DNA of 64,000 bases from Cymodocea nodosa (GCA_036874045.1 CM072344.1:9458501-9522500), one strand, 5' to 3'; counted from the first letter of the stretch, positions 22,453-34,924 are shown. A program made the numbers and translations. The notes: generated by a model not told the origin, from the sequence alone.

Positions 22453-23256
22453 GGTAATTAAAGTAACAGCCATGTAAGTTTGTTAATTAAAGAAATTAAA
22501 ATAGTACTGCAAAGTTTTGAGGAAATTGAAAATTTTATGAACTTGCTGTAACTATCCAATAATTGAGACTGTAAAATTTTTATAAACTGCTTGACTGTTA
22601 TATTTAGAAGGCTATATAAGATGCTATTGAATTTATTATTTATGCAAATCTAGATATAGTATCTTATGTTTTTTTGAATTTCATGAGTTTAACAGTTTCA
22701 CGATTTTAAAATGATATCAGAATGCTTAATGAAAAATCAGTAAATTATCTGAAGTCCTGAAAGAGTTGAGATGTGAATTCTAGATTAAATGAAACACATA
22801 TGATTAAAGATACATTTAATTTGACTGATTGAACTTGTAGAATGATTTATGTGTAGATCTTATTAAACTACAGAAAAAGTATGAGCTTATTGTTATGGAT
22901 TCATATTTTCAGTAACTGATAGAAGCAGGACTATATGAGATTGGTGATTACAGCATCTGTATTAATGAAATACATACATATATAGTATGTGATTAATGTT
23001 TTGTTTTGTGTTTGTAGTTTTGGAAAAAAAAAAAAAAAAAAAGGAAAATTTGAGAGTTTGTTGACTTGTTTGATCACGAACCTTTTGTACTTGAGCAGAT
23101 AGGTATGTTAGGATTGTTGACTTGAAAAAGGACTCTTAAAATCTAGCAACCTAAGATCCTAATCAGATCTGGAATTGTTGACTAAAAGCTCGTTACATGG
23201 GTACATTAGAAAGCTCTTATATGATTCAAGCTTGTCAAATTAATTTTTAAAGTACA

Positions 23257-23281
<25 letters not shown>
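23257..23281 (+). repeat. AT dinucleotide microsatellite
   Basis: Uninterrupted (AT)n run of roughly 12 units inside the 3' non-coding part of Element A. Confidence 0.9.
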
Positions 23282-23287
<6 letters not shown>

Positions 23288-23743
23288 CTGTTCTGAAAAG
23301 ATACAAGTGTTTTGTGAAATACAGATATCTTATGAATCGAGTATATTTTCTATTATCTAGAATTGTTGAAATATGAATCTAGAATTGACTTTTGAAGTTG
23401 TTTAATGGAGATACAATTCTTTATTCTACTTGTCTTAATCAGATTGAATTAGATTGTACTCTGATTCGTATGTTGTTGAAATTTCTACTAGAAATCTTAT
23501 TGGAAAATTCAGGATGACAGATGATGAAAAGAAGAACAAACGATAATATAATTAACACCTATATGATGATGATATACTTGGTATGTAATTTACATATATT
23601 CTAAATATATTTGCAGGTTGATTACTGAAACATACAGAATATATTTTTATGCTAAACAGAAGAAAAACAAAGGGGAAGAATTAATTCTAGCACTTTTAAA
23701 GACCAATTAATTAGATCTTAGTTTGCTAAGGGACTAGCAAAAT

Positions 23744-23759
23744 TTAGGTATGGGGGAAG
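23744..23759 (+). other. Polypurine tract
   Basis: TTAGGTATGGGGGAAG ends directly at the first base of the 3' LTR (TGTTTAGAATG), as needed for plus-strand DNA priming. Confidence 0.85.
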
Positions 23760-25971
23760 TGTTTAGAATGAAAAAGTGCATATTACTAACGGTTAAATGA
23801 TGGTTAATTGCATAATATTTAGCTTATCATATAAGAATTAAGCCATTATGTTATAATTGCACTATTATATTCTTTAATTGAAGAATCTACTTAATTTGGG
23901 GGTAATTAATGTTAATTTAGTACATTTATGAACTGTCGGTAAGTTGCAGGCTGTGAAATTCTTAAGTATCCGAATATTCTAATATTTCGGACAGTTATGT
24001 TTAACATACCGAACAAATTCAGACAGTTATGTTTAACAGACCGAATATGTATCGGATAGTTATGTTTAAATTGCGGAACAGTTATGTTTTGAGAGAATAT
24101 TTTATTATTTCCTGAAGTACACGTGTCGAAACCATAATGAATGACTTAAGTGAACTTTCGGTGAGTTATTTATAACTATCTGAAATTGTAGCTAGGCATC
24201 AGATAGTTATCTCTATAACTCTCTGAAATCTCTTTTTATTTATAAAATAGCTGAGGACACGTGTCATGTTCTAGGAAATTGACTTAAGTGGATTTTCAGT
24301 GAGTTAGCTGTAACTATCTGAAATGCATCTGAGCATCGGATAGCTATACTTGTAACTCTCTGAAATGTTATTTTATGATTAAACTACTGCTGACACGTGT
24401 TGAGATCTGGTAGATTTACTTAAGTTATATATCGGTGAGTTATTTATAACTATCCGAAATGCATCTGAGCATTGGATAGTTAAGTTTATAAGTATCCGAA
24501 ATGCACCTGAGCATCGAATAGTTAAATTTATGCATGTGTTTTATAGTTAAATCAACGAAGAAAGTCTGTTGGGTTATTTGTAACTCCGCGGACTACATAT
24601 TTTCTAATATGCCACTGTAGCGGTTGCAGGAACAAACAGTTGGAAGAGAAAAACCATGTTTCCACGTATCACGTAGGAATTCAATCGCATAGGGAGAAGA
24701 AAGCATCGCCGTTGATATGAATGAAGGAAATACAACCGACCATTCAAGCAGAAGCAGTTACTACTGAAGAAATATAAAAGAAAAGAAGAAAAAAAGAAGA
24801 AAGGTGTGATCGATGGGCGGACAATGTGTGCAGAGGAGGATCGGCGACGTAATTCTCTGAAGTACCACACCAACCATCATCATCACCATCATCATCACCA
24901 CCATAATCACCAACCATCAGTGGTCTGTGAGGATACTTGCCTGATGTCAGGTCGATTCCGCACCAAACACAGTGTCTGACAACCACTGTGAGGAGTGATC
25001 GCGTCGTGGGAAGGGGAGCCATTTTCACCAAGTGCCGGCTCATATTTCAGGAGATCGTAAAGCTTTTAGCCTTGGCTTCGGGTTAATGCCTGTATGCTAA
25101 AGAGGAGATCATCTTGCAATTCTGGACTCGTGATTCTATAGGGAGAGGAGACAGGATTGTAAGTGGTTTAATTTTCAGTGGTGTAATCGCATTGCAAGTA
25201 GTGTCAGAAGTATTTACTGTCAAGTGAGATTACTTTACATTTCACCTGTCGCCCATTTCCATGTTCATATTAAAACAAAAATACCAAAAACAATTTATCT
25301 ATGTTTGTATGTTGTATTTGAGTGTTGTATTGTTTGTGTTGTATCGTGATTAATGTTATCTTTGTCGATGTTGTGATTGTTTTATGTTTATTTTAGATTT
25401 ACAGTTTACTGAAATTGGTTCGTTCAAAAGACTTAAAGATTTTAATGGTTACTGTTTGAATTATCTGAATGTTAGTATTGCTCAATGATAAATCCAATGT
25501 TAACTAACATTAAAGAGCTTAATTGATGTTATTTACAATCTGTGGAATCGCCCAATGGTTGGCCGAATTCCTCTGTAAATAGCAGTATTAAATAGAAAAG
25601 ACAAGCTCGTGGAGTTAACTTAAGTCCACGAGGTTAGTCCGTTGAGTTAGCCATAACTCAACGAACTTAGTCTGTTGAGTTAACTATAAATCAACGGAGA
25701 GCTTATTGAATATATAAATTTGATTTTTAACAAACAAACAGTTCTCAAGTTCGTCTGCAATTCCCTGTGGGATCGACCTGTACTTGCACACTGATACAAT
25801 AGATACTATGCACTTGCAGTTAAAGTACAAATTGGAATTAATATCTAAATTGTATTAAAGGTTGTTTGTTTACTTCTAAAAGAGAGAATAGGCATAAAGA
25901 TAAATTAACTAAGTAAAAACAGAAGTAGCATATCCATGTTTTTCTAGTGTAGTGCTGGGAAAACCCAAACA
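23760..25971 (+). repeat. 3' LTR of Element A
   Basis: Pairs with 11637-13820 over its full length, with scattered mainly transition differences and one ~28 bp length difference near 25395. It ends CCCAAACA at 25971 and is followed by gtagc, the target duplication. A TATA-like TATAAAAG is at 24773-24780. Confidence 0.9.
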
Positions 25972-27011
25972 GTAGCCAAGACCATCCATTCCACCACCAA
26001 GGCCGTTAGAAAGAGCAGCATTTTTGGGGCCATCAACGCTAAAGGAATGGAGAGAATTTGTAGAGCTTGTTAAAGTTGCCAAGAGCCAAGGAAATTTTGA
26101 AGATATGGTTGTGGCAAAGACACATTTATTGTATGATGCACTCTGCAAGAAAAGGGTCGAAGATAAGTTGAAGGCCCAATATAAAATTAAAGTAGACCAA
26201 CATTCTAAAGTAGCTAGATCACTAGCTGCAAAAGAAACTGAAGCTGGTCCTTCAAAACTAGTAATTATAGAAATAGTGAAATGGGAAGAGCCAGTACTTG
26301 TGGCTCGAGGGCTTGGAGAGCCCAATTTTGTTGACTTAGTCTTAGAGGAGGAAGGGGAAGAACAAGCACAACTAATTAGAGGAAAAGGAAAAGAAATAGT
26401 GTCTGAAGCTCAAGTAGAAATTAAACCTGAGCCTATACTATCAATAGGGCCTAAAGAGCCCATTTTTGTTAATCTACTATTCGAATCTGAGGAGGAGCAG
26501 GAGGAGCAGCAGCAAGAGAAATAAAAGAAGAAAAACAGGCTGAAATTAGTCTATAGCCTATACAAATAGAAGAAATAAGTAGGGAAGAAGCTGATTTGCC
26601 CATGACTCCATCCCAATCTGCCACAAAATTAGAAAGAACAGTGACAATGCAGATTGGTAGTTAGGAGGAAGAAGAAAGAGAAGAAGCCGGACATACTAAA
26701 CAAAAAGGAAATGACTCGACAGATTCCACTAAAGAGTGAGAGACTCTTCAACAAGTTATTGAGAGAGTACAAGAAAAAAGAGTGGAGAGTTCTGTCAACT
26801 CTCCACCATAGACAGAAGTAGAAACAAGAATACAGGAATCTTTGGATCATTTCCAACAAACACAAGTTCAATATTTTGAGGAAGAAGTAGAAAGGCAAAC
26901 CCTAATAGAGGAACAAATTCAAATTCTTGATCCTTCCCAATAGCAAGTTCTGAATGACATGTTTTTGGAGTTAGGAAGCAATGAATAAATATGAAGAGAT
27001 AAAGGGGTTTG
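25972..27011 (+). pseudogene. Env-like ORF, middle part (host copy)
   Basis: Continues the frame cut at 11636. The coiled-coil-like segment (26024-26524, MGPSTLKEWREFVELVKVAK) matches 2490-2750 (minus). An acidic Glu/Gln-rich part with several stops follows. At 27011 it is cut by a solo LTR; the sequence AAGAGATAAAGGG before and GATATTATATATAGTAGACC after rejoin when the LTR is removed. Confidence 0.75.
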
Positions 27012-28869
27012 TGTTTAGAATGAAAAAGTGCATAATATTAATGGTTAATTACAGAATATTTAGCTTATCATATGAGAATTAAGCTATTATCTTATAATTG
27101 CACTGTTATATACTTTAATGAAAGAATCTACATAATTTCAAGGAATTAGCGTTAATTAAGTACATTTCTAAATTGTCGTTAAGTTACAGGCTTTGAAATT
27201 CTTAAGTATCTGAATTTTCTGTTATTTTGGAGAGTTATATTGCATGTACCGGATAGTTATGTTTTAAATGTGTAAAGAATATTTTATTATTTCCTAGAGT
27301 ACACGTGTTGTAACCATAATGCATGAATTAAGTGAATGTTTGGTAAGTTATTTGTTAACTATCTGAAATGCATTTAAGCATCAGATAGTTAGGTTTGTAA
27401 GTATCCGAAATATCTAAAGTCGTTAAGTTAGAATTATGCACGTGTTGAAATTAAATGCTTTAGTATATCACGTGAACTACACATGTATAACTCGTTAAGT
27501 TAGCATAACTATATGCATTGAGTTAATTGAATATACACTAAGGTAACGCATTGTGTTAGTAAGCTTATAAGTTATTTCTTTATTGCACGTATTTTATAGT
27601 TAAATCAATGAAGTCTGTTGAGTTATCTGTAACTCCACAGACTATTTATTTTCTAATATGCCACTATAGCAGTTGCAGAAATAGGAAATTCGAAGGAAAG
27701 CCACGATTGCACGTATCATGCAGGAATTCACTCATGGAATGAAGAAGAAATCACCATCGTTGATATAAATGAAGGAAATCCAACCGATCATCTAAGCAGA
27801 AGTAGTTACTACAAAAAGAAATATAAAAGAAGAGGAGAAAGATAAAGAAAAAGTGTGTGTAGAGGTAGAGAATCGTGCTAACTGTAAAAAGCGTCGGAAG
27901 TTCCCTGAAACTCCACACCACCATCAAAATCACCAACCATCGGAGGTCTGTGAGGATACTTTCCTAATGTTAGGTCGATTCCAAGCCAAACATGGTGACT
28001 GACAACCACTATGAGGAGTGATCGCGTCGCAGGAAGGAAAGCCATTTTCTCCGAGCACCGACTCATATCTCAAGAGATCATAAAGCTTCTAGCCTTGGTT
28101 TCAGGTTGATGCTAATATGCTGAAGAGGAGATCATCTTACAATTTTGGATTCGCGATTCTATAGGGAGAGGAGGCAAGATTGTAAGTAATTAAGTTTTCA
28201 ATGGTGTAATCGCGTCACATGTAGTGACGAAAGTTTTTACTATCGATAGAGATTTTTACATTTCACTTTTCGTTCATCTTCAAGAACATATCAAAACAAA
28301 AATACCAAAAACAACAAATTATATGTGTTTACATTTAGTATTAAAGTGTTGTATTGTTTGTTTTGTATCATGATTAATATTATCATTGTTAGTATTTTGA
28401 ATGTTTTATGTTTGTTTGATTCAGAAAATAAAAATTAGTTTTATAGTTTACTGAAATTAAATCGTTCCAAATACTTAAAGATTTTAATGATTACTATTTG
28501 AAATATCTGAATGTTAGTGTTGCTTAATGATAAATCTAATATTAACTAGCATTAAAGAACTTAATTGATGTTATGTACATTTTGTGGAACTGCCCAATGG
28601 TTGGCCAAATTCCTTTGTAAATAGTAGTGTTAGGTATTTAATTTTGATGATATATGCTTTATTATCGTATTTAAATAAGTCTACATAATATTCTCTAAGT
28701 ATATTTCTCTATAAGGGGGGGTTAGTGCACACCAGAATTCATGGAAAGGAAAGTAAAGTTTAAACTTTCCTTTTGTAAGTCGTTAGTGTGCATGTCAATT
28801 GACGGAAAGGAATTCTACACATTTCCGTCCATATATAAGATTCAATTTCCATTTCCGACGGAAATTTTC

Positions 28870-29230
28870 CCACCCTCGCGCACGTGATTTTCACCCTCTC
28901 GCGCACACACTCACCCTCCCTCACGCTCGCCGTTGCCGTCGCACTCGCAGTTGTGCTCGTCGTCACGCTTGCCGCTCGCACTCGCCCTCACACTCGTCGT
29001 CGTACTCGCACTAGCAGTCGCGCTCACTGCTCGCCCTCACAGAAGCCTCCTACACGTAGCACCGTCGAAACCTCCTCACACCGAAACCACCCCTGCCCTC
29101 GCTATCGCCTGAAGCCACCGCTGTCACCTGAAGCCCTCGCTGTCGCCTGAAGCCACCGCTGTCACCTGAAGCCCTTGCTGTCGCCTGAAGCTGCCGCTGT
29201 CGCTCGAAGCTGTTGTCGCCCGTCATTGCC
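28870..29230 (+). repeat. GC-rich 5' region with minisatellite
   Basis: Unlike the AT-rich surroundings, this segment is rich in CG and CTC/CGC. From 29101 to about 29215 an 18 bp unit of the type CGCTGTCRCCTGAAGCCC is repeated about six times. Open frames on both strands here reflect composition, not genes. It may be the promoter or 5' UTR region of the transposon. Confidence 0.8.
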
Positions 29231-30509
29231 CACCCAATAGGTTTGGCCTAAAGATACAAATCTTTATTCACTTTCAATAAACTCGAAGTGCCGTTGTTTT
29301 TTGCACTATAATAGCATCTGATACACGAGTGCAATGGAAGAATATTTTTTTCCCCAATTTTATTGCATGCTTTAATGATGCACGAAGGTAATAAACCAGA
29401 TCTCATGTTTATAATACTAGTCAAACATGTTTAAGTGGAAAGAAAGTGTTGACTCTGTCATGTTTGACTGGTGAAAATCGAAATAGATTGTTGTTGTTAA
29501 GGGATCTGCTAATGGTGATGTTTGCTTGAGCCAGCAACAAGTTGATGGTAAAAAACGTCTTCTTGAGTTGGTAAGTTTCTGTGTACTTCTGAACTAGTAT
29601 TACATATATTTTGTAGGTCAATTCTCCCTTGGAACAAATCAATTAAAAAGTTACTTTCAAGATAGCGTATGAGTTATCAGCCACATTTTTCAGCATACAC
29701 CTTTTTGCATAATTATACTGCTACCTAGAATATGTAATCAAAATTTCTCTTTTGATTGGTAGCCTTTTATCTTGTGAATGGTTAACTTAGTTTTGATTCG
29801 TTAATATGAAAATTTGTAAATTTACTTGCAAAATGGTTTTCTTGCACATGTTACAAATTTTAATCCCAACATTCCTGATTTTTACATATACTTTTTACAT
29901 TTGTGAAGTTATTTCATAAGCAAGTAGGTCATTTTCTTATTTGCTGGATTTGTACATTTGATGCTAATTTATTATATCTAATTTTCATTGATGATTGAAA
30001 GTAGCATTAATTTATGGAATCTGTAGTATGTGTGAGAAAGATGAAACATTGCTTGATAGCTAGGTATTCTTAACTACCACCTTTGTAAGAGTTTGGATTT
30101 TATTTTGTTATGCTGCTTTGAGATCTAGGAAAAAAAATTCTAGTCGAACATTTGTTTCCATTATAAATAGTTTATAATACTATTTTCTTCCTTCATGTTA
30201 TGAGTTTCAAATGTCACTTTGTTCAATAGATGCACATTAGTTATAAGAATCAATTAAACCTTTGTCAAACATCACATAGAAGATTTGACCAATCTTTTGT
30301 GTAGAACTCCTACAAATTTCATTTTACATAACGTGTGTAGCATGTCCAATGATTAATTGTTTTACTTTGTTTTTACTTTTGCAATTCTCTTATATGATTT
30401 TGACAAAAATATGAATGTAATGGTATTTGCAAATGCATATGAATATTTGTATTATTGTTGTTATTCCATATGTTTTATTGTAGTTGTTGAAACTGTGCTT
30501 GTGTAGAAA

Positions 30510-31544
30510 ATGAGTACTCCTGATAAGGGAAGGACAGGTGGAGGTAGAAGTTACATTAGTTGGAATGCTGAAGCAGATGCGTATTTCTTAGATATTTTAG
30601 CAGAAGTATTGAATGAAGGAAATAAGAAAACTCATGATGGAAAAATCAAAGGTAGCACTTGGGATGAAGTAATTGAAAAATACAATACTAGAAGAAACAC
30701 AGGTATCACAAGGAAGAATGTAGAAAGTCGCTTAAAAACTTGGCGACTAATGTATCGAAATTACTCCAAAATTGCCAACCAGAGTGGATGGGGTTGGAAT
30801 TTCATCCAAGGTTACACTGACATTGATGATGAGATTTGGAAAGAGTTCGTTAAGGTTAATTTTTTAATCACTTATGACTTATAAAATATTGTAATCTTTA
30901 TTTTTTTCCATTTGACTACAATTTTCTTTTTATAGGCACATCCAAAGTGTGAAAGCTAAAAAGGCAAACCATACTTGATATTTGAGCAATTGCAACAAAT
31001 ATTTGAAGGTAGTATAGCCACTGGGAATATGGCTAAACAAGGTGATGAGGTAGAGTTTGTACCAAACACACAGGATGTGGAAATGAACACTTTCAATACT
31101 ACTCAGGAAACAATGGACATGGATTCTGATTTACCTCCTTCATCAGGAGGAAGTTCAAGGGTGGCAACTGAGAAGAAGAAGAGACGAGCAAGACCTCATG
31201 CAGTGTCCCATCAAATCATAGCAGATTCATTTAAAGATGCATCAAAAGCCATTATGCATATGTGTGAAATAGATCAACAAAATCAAGCTACACGGAACGA
31301 GCAATTTAAAGAGTTGGTTGATACACAAAAAAAATTAGTTGAAGTACAGGAAAGGTTGGTTGATATTAAAGAAAAGACTAAAAACTATTTAGATCATGCT
31401 GTTGCAGCGTTACTTCAGATTGAAGGTCTTTCTACAAAAGAACAATATGAAGCTATGGAGTTATTCCAAAAGCTAGAATTTTGTAAAATGTTCTTAAGTT
31501 TACCAGCAGAAATGCGTTATGGATGGTTGAGGTTTAGGAAGTGA
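30510..31544 (+). pseudogene. Myb/SANT-like DNA-binding protein of PIF/Harbinger (ORF1), one stop
   Basis: Exon 1 is 30510-30854 and exon 2 is 30936-31544, joined in phase by a GT-AG intron of 81 bases. Exon 1 holds the Myb/SANT-like (Myb_DNA-bind_3) domain: SYISWNAEADAYFLDILAEV and NVESRLKTWRLMYRNY. Exon 2 holds an acidic/Ser-rich part, a basic KKKRRARPH stretch and a coiled-coil-like C-terminus. A TAA at 30957-30959 interrupts exon 2 soon after its start; the decayed copy near 61040 has TAC there. This protein normally helps the transposase enter the nucleus and bind the ends. Confidence 0.85.
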
Positions 31545-31782
31545 GCATATGGTTACAATGGATGAAATGTTTGTTTTGTGCATGAATTCACTTTCTTTCC
31601 AATCTTGAACTTCTTGTGTTTATGAAGTGTTTTCGTGAATGTAATATTTTATGGATGAAATCTTTTTGTGGAAGGTCATATATGGATGAAATGTAAAATG
31701 GATATTATATATTGAAATGTGAAATGACTTATCATTATGAAATGTAAAATGCTTTTTATTAGTTGAAACATCGAATGTCTTT

Positions 31783-31885
31783 TATTTTCTTAAAAATGTG
31801 AAATGTCTTTTATTTTCTTAAAAATGTGAAATGTCTTTTATTTCCTTAAAAATGTGAAATGTCTTTTATATATTGAAATGTGAAA
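31783..31885 (+). repeat. 28 bp minisatellite between ORF1 and transposase
   Basis: Three or more near-identical units of about 28 bases containing AATGTGAAATGTCTTTTATT, with looser copies upstream from about 31690. Confidence 0.85.
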
Positions 31886-31924
31886 TGGTAAATTCGTAAT
31901 ATTCTTGTTATTTTGTAGGTGAGG

Positions 31925-33325
31925 ATGAATCCTAGTGACATGTTTACTACTACAGTTGATAATGCAATTTCATTCATACTAGATGAAGAAGAAGTGGCTA
32001 GAAGAAGGCGACTACGTCTATTAATGTCATGGACAATTTTAGCAAAAATGGCAAGTACGTCACTATTACTATACAATAACACAAGTCGTATATATAGTAA
32101 AGAAGGTGCAAATTACATTAAGAGATTACTAGATCCTTGTCAACCTCATCAAGCTTACAATTGTCGGAAGATTTACAGAATGAGTCAAAGTGTGTTTAAA
32201 AGTTTTTGTTCTTTAATGAGAAATGAAGGAGTTATTGCTGATACCGCCAACATTAGTGTAGAAGAGAAATTTGCCATGTTCCTTGTCACAGTAGGGCAAA
32301 ATCAAAGGTATGGAGTAACAGTTGAGCGATTTAGTCGTTCAAGTTGGAGTGTTAGCAAATACTTTAATGAAGTATTAAATGCTATAATACGTCTACATCA
32401 TGTGCTTATAGCAAGACCTTTATCTTCAACACTAAGTCGAATTGCAGATGATGTAAATGTTTATCCATATTTTAAGGTATGTATTCACTTTTGTATATAT
32501 ATTGTAGTTTTTATCTTATTTAAGGAATTAAATTATGTTTAATGTGTATAGGATTGCATTGGAGCTATTGATGGTACTCATATCAAAGCAACTATTTTTG
32601 GACAAGAAACAGCTAGATTTAGAAATAGGAAAGGTGAATTGTCTCAAAATGTGATGGCAGCAAGTAATTTTGATATGAGATTTACATATATTTTAGCTGG
32701 TTGGGAAGGATCAGCAGCTGATGCTCGTATCCTTCAAGATGCAATTAGTAGACCTAATGGTTTCAAAGTTCCTCCAGGTAAATGCAATTAGTATATTTTC
32801 AAGTAATATGCACATTATCATACTAATTTCTATTCTTCTATAGGTAAGTTTTACTTGGTAGATGCTAGATATCCCAATCGACCAGAGTATATTTGCTCAT
32901 TTCGAGGTGTACGCTATCATTTATCTGATTATGTTAATGATAGACTTCCTAGTAATGCTGTAGAAAACTTTAACTACAAGCATTCACAACTAAGAACAGT
33001 CATTGAGCGTACATTTGGAGTTGTGAAACATCGTTTTTCAATCTTACGAGGTCAGATGCCATATCCATATGAAACACAAGTGAAGATTGTGATCGCATGT
33101 TTTTTACTTCACAATTTCATTCGATTGGCTGATAAAGAAGATTTACTTGAAGATTTGCAAGATGAGTTAGAAGAATTAAATATTACTGATGATATACAAC
33201 CAACAGGAGAAGTGCATATGGATGGACATTCACAGGTTGGAACGAGTCAAGAACAACGAAAAGAATTAGCTGATAAGATGCGTGAGGATATGATGATAGC
33301 AATGTGGGATGGAAGGACTATTTAA
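31925..33325 (+). CDS. PIF/Harbinger DDE transposase
   Basis: Three exons: 31925-32476, 32552-32777, 32844-33325. Both introns are GT-AG and the joined frame has no stop (419 codons plus the stop). ATG 31925 follows a plausible 3' splice site (TTTTGTAG at 31911-31918), so a 5' UTR intron is possible. The N-terminal part has the conserved RKIYRMSQSVFKSFC region. The catalytic triad is visible: D in CIGAIDGTHIKA (exon 2), D in WEGSAADARIL (exon 2), E in RTVIERTFGVVKHRF (exon 3). HNFIRL follows and the C-terminus is acidic. This is the DDE_Tnp_4 family. Its frame is intact although the partner ORF1 carries a stop. Confidence 0.92.
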
Positions 33326-34924
33326 GTCCATTTATATTATACCTTTAGATCTTAATAAGTAATAAGTAGAATGCTTTGTATCTTTGGACTATTGTGTAGA
33401 TTGATGTTGTAAAACTTTGGATGCTTTGTACTTTTAGACTACTTTTTAAATTTATGTTGTAATAATTAGAGCATGTATACTTTTTCAAGTCATTAATATT
33501 ATTTTCATTTTAAAAGTAAAATTACAGATTGATGTATTAATTACACAATTTTAGGTAGTGTTTTATAATATATTTTGGTTGAAATCTTAAATCTATTAGT
33601 TCAAACCATAGATTATAAATTATTCTTATTATTTTAATCTTTAAATACAATTTAGTTTAAAATACATATACATATATATATATTTATTTATATATATATA
33701 AAGTATCGGTTTTCCTGAACAACCAATTCAAAAAATATATATACATATATATATATTTATATATATAAAAAGTATCGGTTGTTCAGTTCAACCGATACAA
33801 ATATATATACATATATATATATATTTATATATATAAAAAGTATCGGTTGAACCGAACATTATCGGTTCAACCGATGCAAATATATATACATATATATATT
33901 TATATATATTTGTATCGGTTGAACCGAACATGTTCGGTTCAACCAATTCAAAAATATCATAAAAAATTACAAATATGCAAAGCCCTCTACTCAACCGATT
34001 AATATATATATATATATAACATAAATTATCGGTTGAACCGAAAGATCATCGATTCAACCGTTTTCAATATTAATAAATATTAATAGTTTATAATCTATCG
34101 GTTGAACCGAAAGATCATTGATTCAACCGTTTTCAATATTAATAAATATTAATAGTTTATAATCTATCGGTTGAACCAATATATTTACGGTTCAACCGTT
34201 TTCCAATAAGTAAATATGTAAGTAATAATAATATATCAGTAAATATTTTATTCTTCTGCTCAACAAAAACATTCTCGCTTTTGCCAAATTAAGTAAATAT
34301 ACATACATATATATTAAAATAATAATGGTAAACAATGGATTAATAATGATATAACATCTTTATATTATTTTTAAAAAAATTATAAATACACAAAATATAA
34401 TGTAATAATTAAAATAATATAAAAAATTTAAGAAAAAGAGAGAATAATATTAGACATATATATCTAAGAATTAAAATAAAAATAATAATAAAATTTAATT
34501 TACAAAGAAAAAATGAAGATGTAGATTTTTAATGGTAAAAGTATGCTTATCTTTTAGGGACCTTTTGCATTTTGATGATTATTATTCTATATTTCCTAAT
34601 GTACAATTAAAAACATTTAATGTACATAATTATATTTGAATATCAAATAAATTAATATTATTTTTAGGTGTAAATACTAAATTACAAATTAATGTATCAA
34701 TTACACAATTTTAAGTAGTGTATTAGAATTTATTTCATTATTTTTTCAATTTCCAAACATTCTGGCATGCACTAAAACCCCATAGGAATTCTAACTTTCT
34801 GAACTTTCCGATAGGTGCACTAAACCCCTATGGAAATTCTGACATTCCAGACATTCTATTTCCTTTCCTTCTGAACTTTTCATTTCCTTTCCGTCTGAAC
34901 TTTCTGACGTGCACTAACAGCCCC
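33326..34924 (+). other. 3' non-coding part of Harbinger
   Basis: AT-rich sequence after the transposase stop. Apart from the palindromic repeats at 33660-34215 it holds only the right subterminal repeats (from about 34760: copies of GCACTAA and CTGAACTTTC) and the right terminus. Confidence 0.7.
33660..34215 (+). repeat. AT-rich repeats with CGGTTNAACCG palindromes
   Basis: Alternating (TA)n runs and 14-16 base palindromes such as ATCGGTTGAACCGA and ATCGGTTCAACCGAT, about twelve half-sites over 550 bases, in the 3' part of the Harbinger element downstream of the transposase. Confidence 0.85.

Larger units (their letters stand above)
21795..23759 (+). other. 3' non-coding region of Element A
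   Basis: About 2 kb with no supported frame. It holds an ATTGAGGACAATAC...GGTATGGGGGG block at about 22418-22452 that resembles the post-pol signature of Athila elements, an A-run near 23025-23041, an AT dinucleotide repeat at about 23257-23281, and the true polypurine tract at its end. Confidence 0.7.
11637..25971 (+). mobile_element. Element A: LTR-complete Athila-like retrotransposon
   Basis: About 14.3 kb element with two LTRs of 2184 and 2212 bp, both TGTTTAGA...CCCAAACA. It has a tRNA-Asp primer site, a polypurine tract, and a flanking duplication gcagc (11632-11636) / gtagc (25972-25976), one mismatch. It lies inside the env-like frame of the host copy. Internal order is zinc-knuckle/coiled-coil fused to integrase, env-like frame, gag capsid frame, F-box-like frame, and a long 3' non-coding part. 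Protease, RT and RNase H are deleted, so it is non-autonomous. Confidence 0.9.
28715..34924 (+). mobile_element. PIF/Harbinger DNA transposon, nearly intact
   Basis: TSD TAA at 28712-28714 and 34925-34927. Termini are GGGGGGGTTAGTGCAC at the left and, in reverse complement, GGGGCTGTTAGTGCAC at the right. Both ends hold extra subterminal copies of TTAGTG(T/C)(G/A)CA. It encodes a Myb/SANT-like protein (30510-31544) and a spliced DDE transposase (31925-33325) on the same strand. It lies inside a SIRE-type solo LTR. Confidence 0.93.

Noticed and set aside
28760-29150. Open frames on both strands rich in Arg/Ser/Thr/Ala
   Set aside because: They come from the GC-rich repeats of the Harbinger leader; overlapping frames on both strands indicate composition rather than genes.
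33788-33994. 68-residue minus-strand frame with YIYKYIYVYIF repeats
   Set aside because: Pure product of TA-repeat and CGGTTNAACCG repeat DNA.
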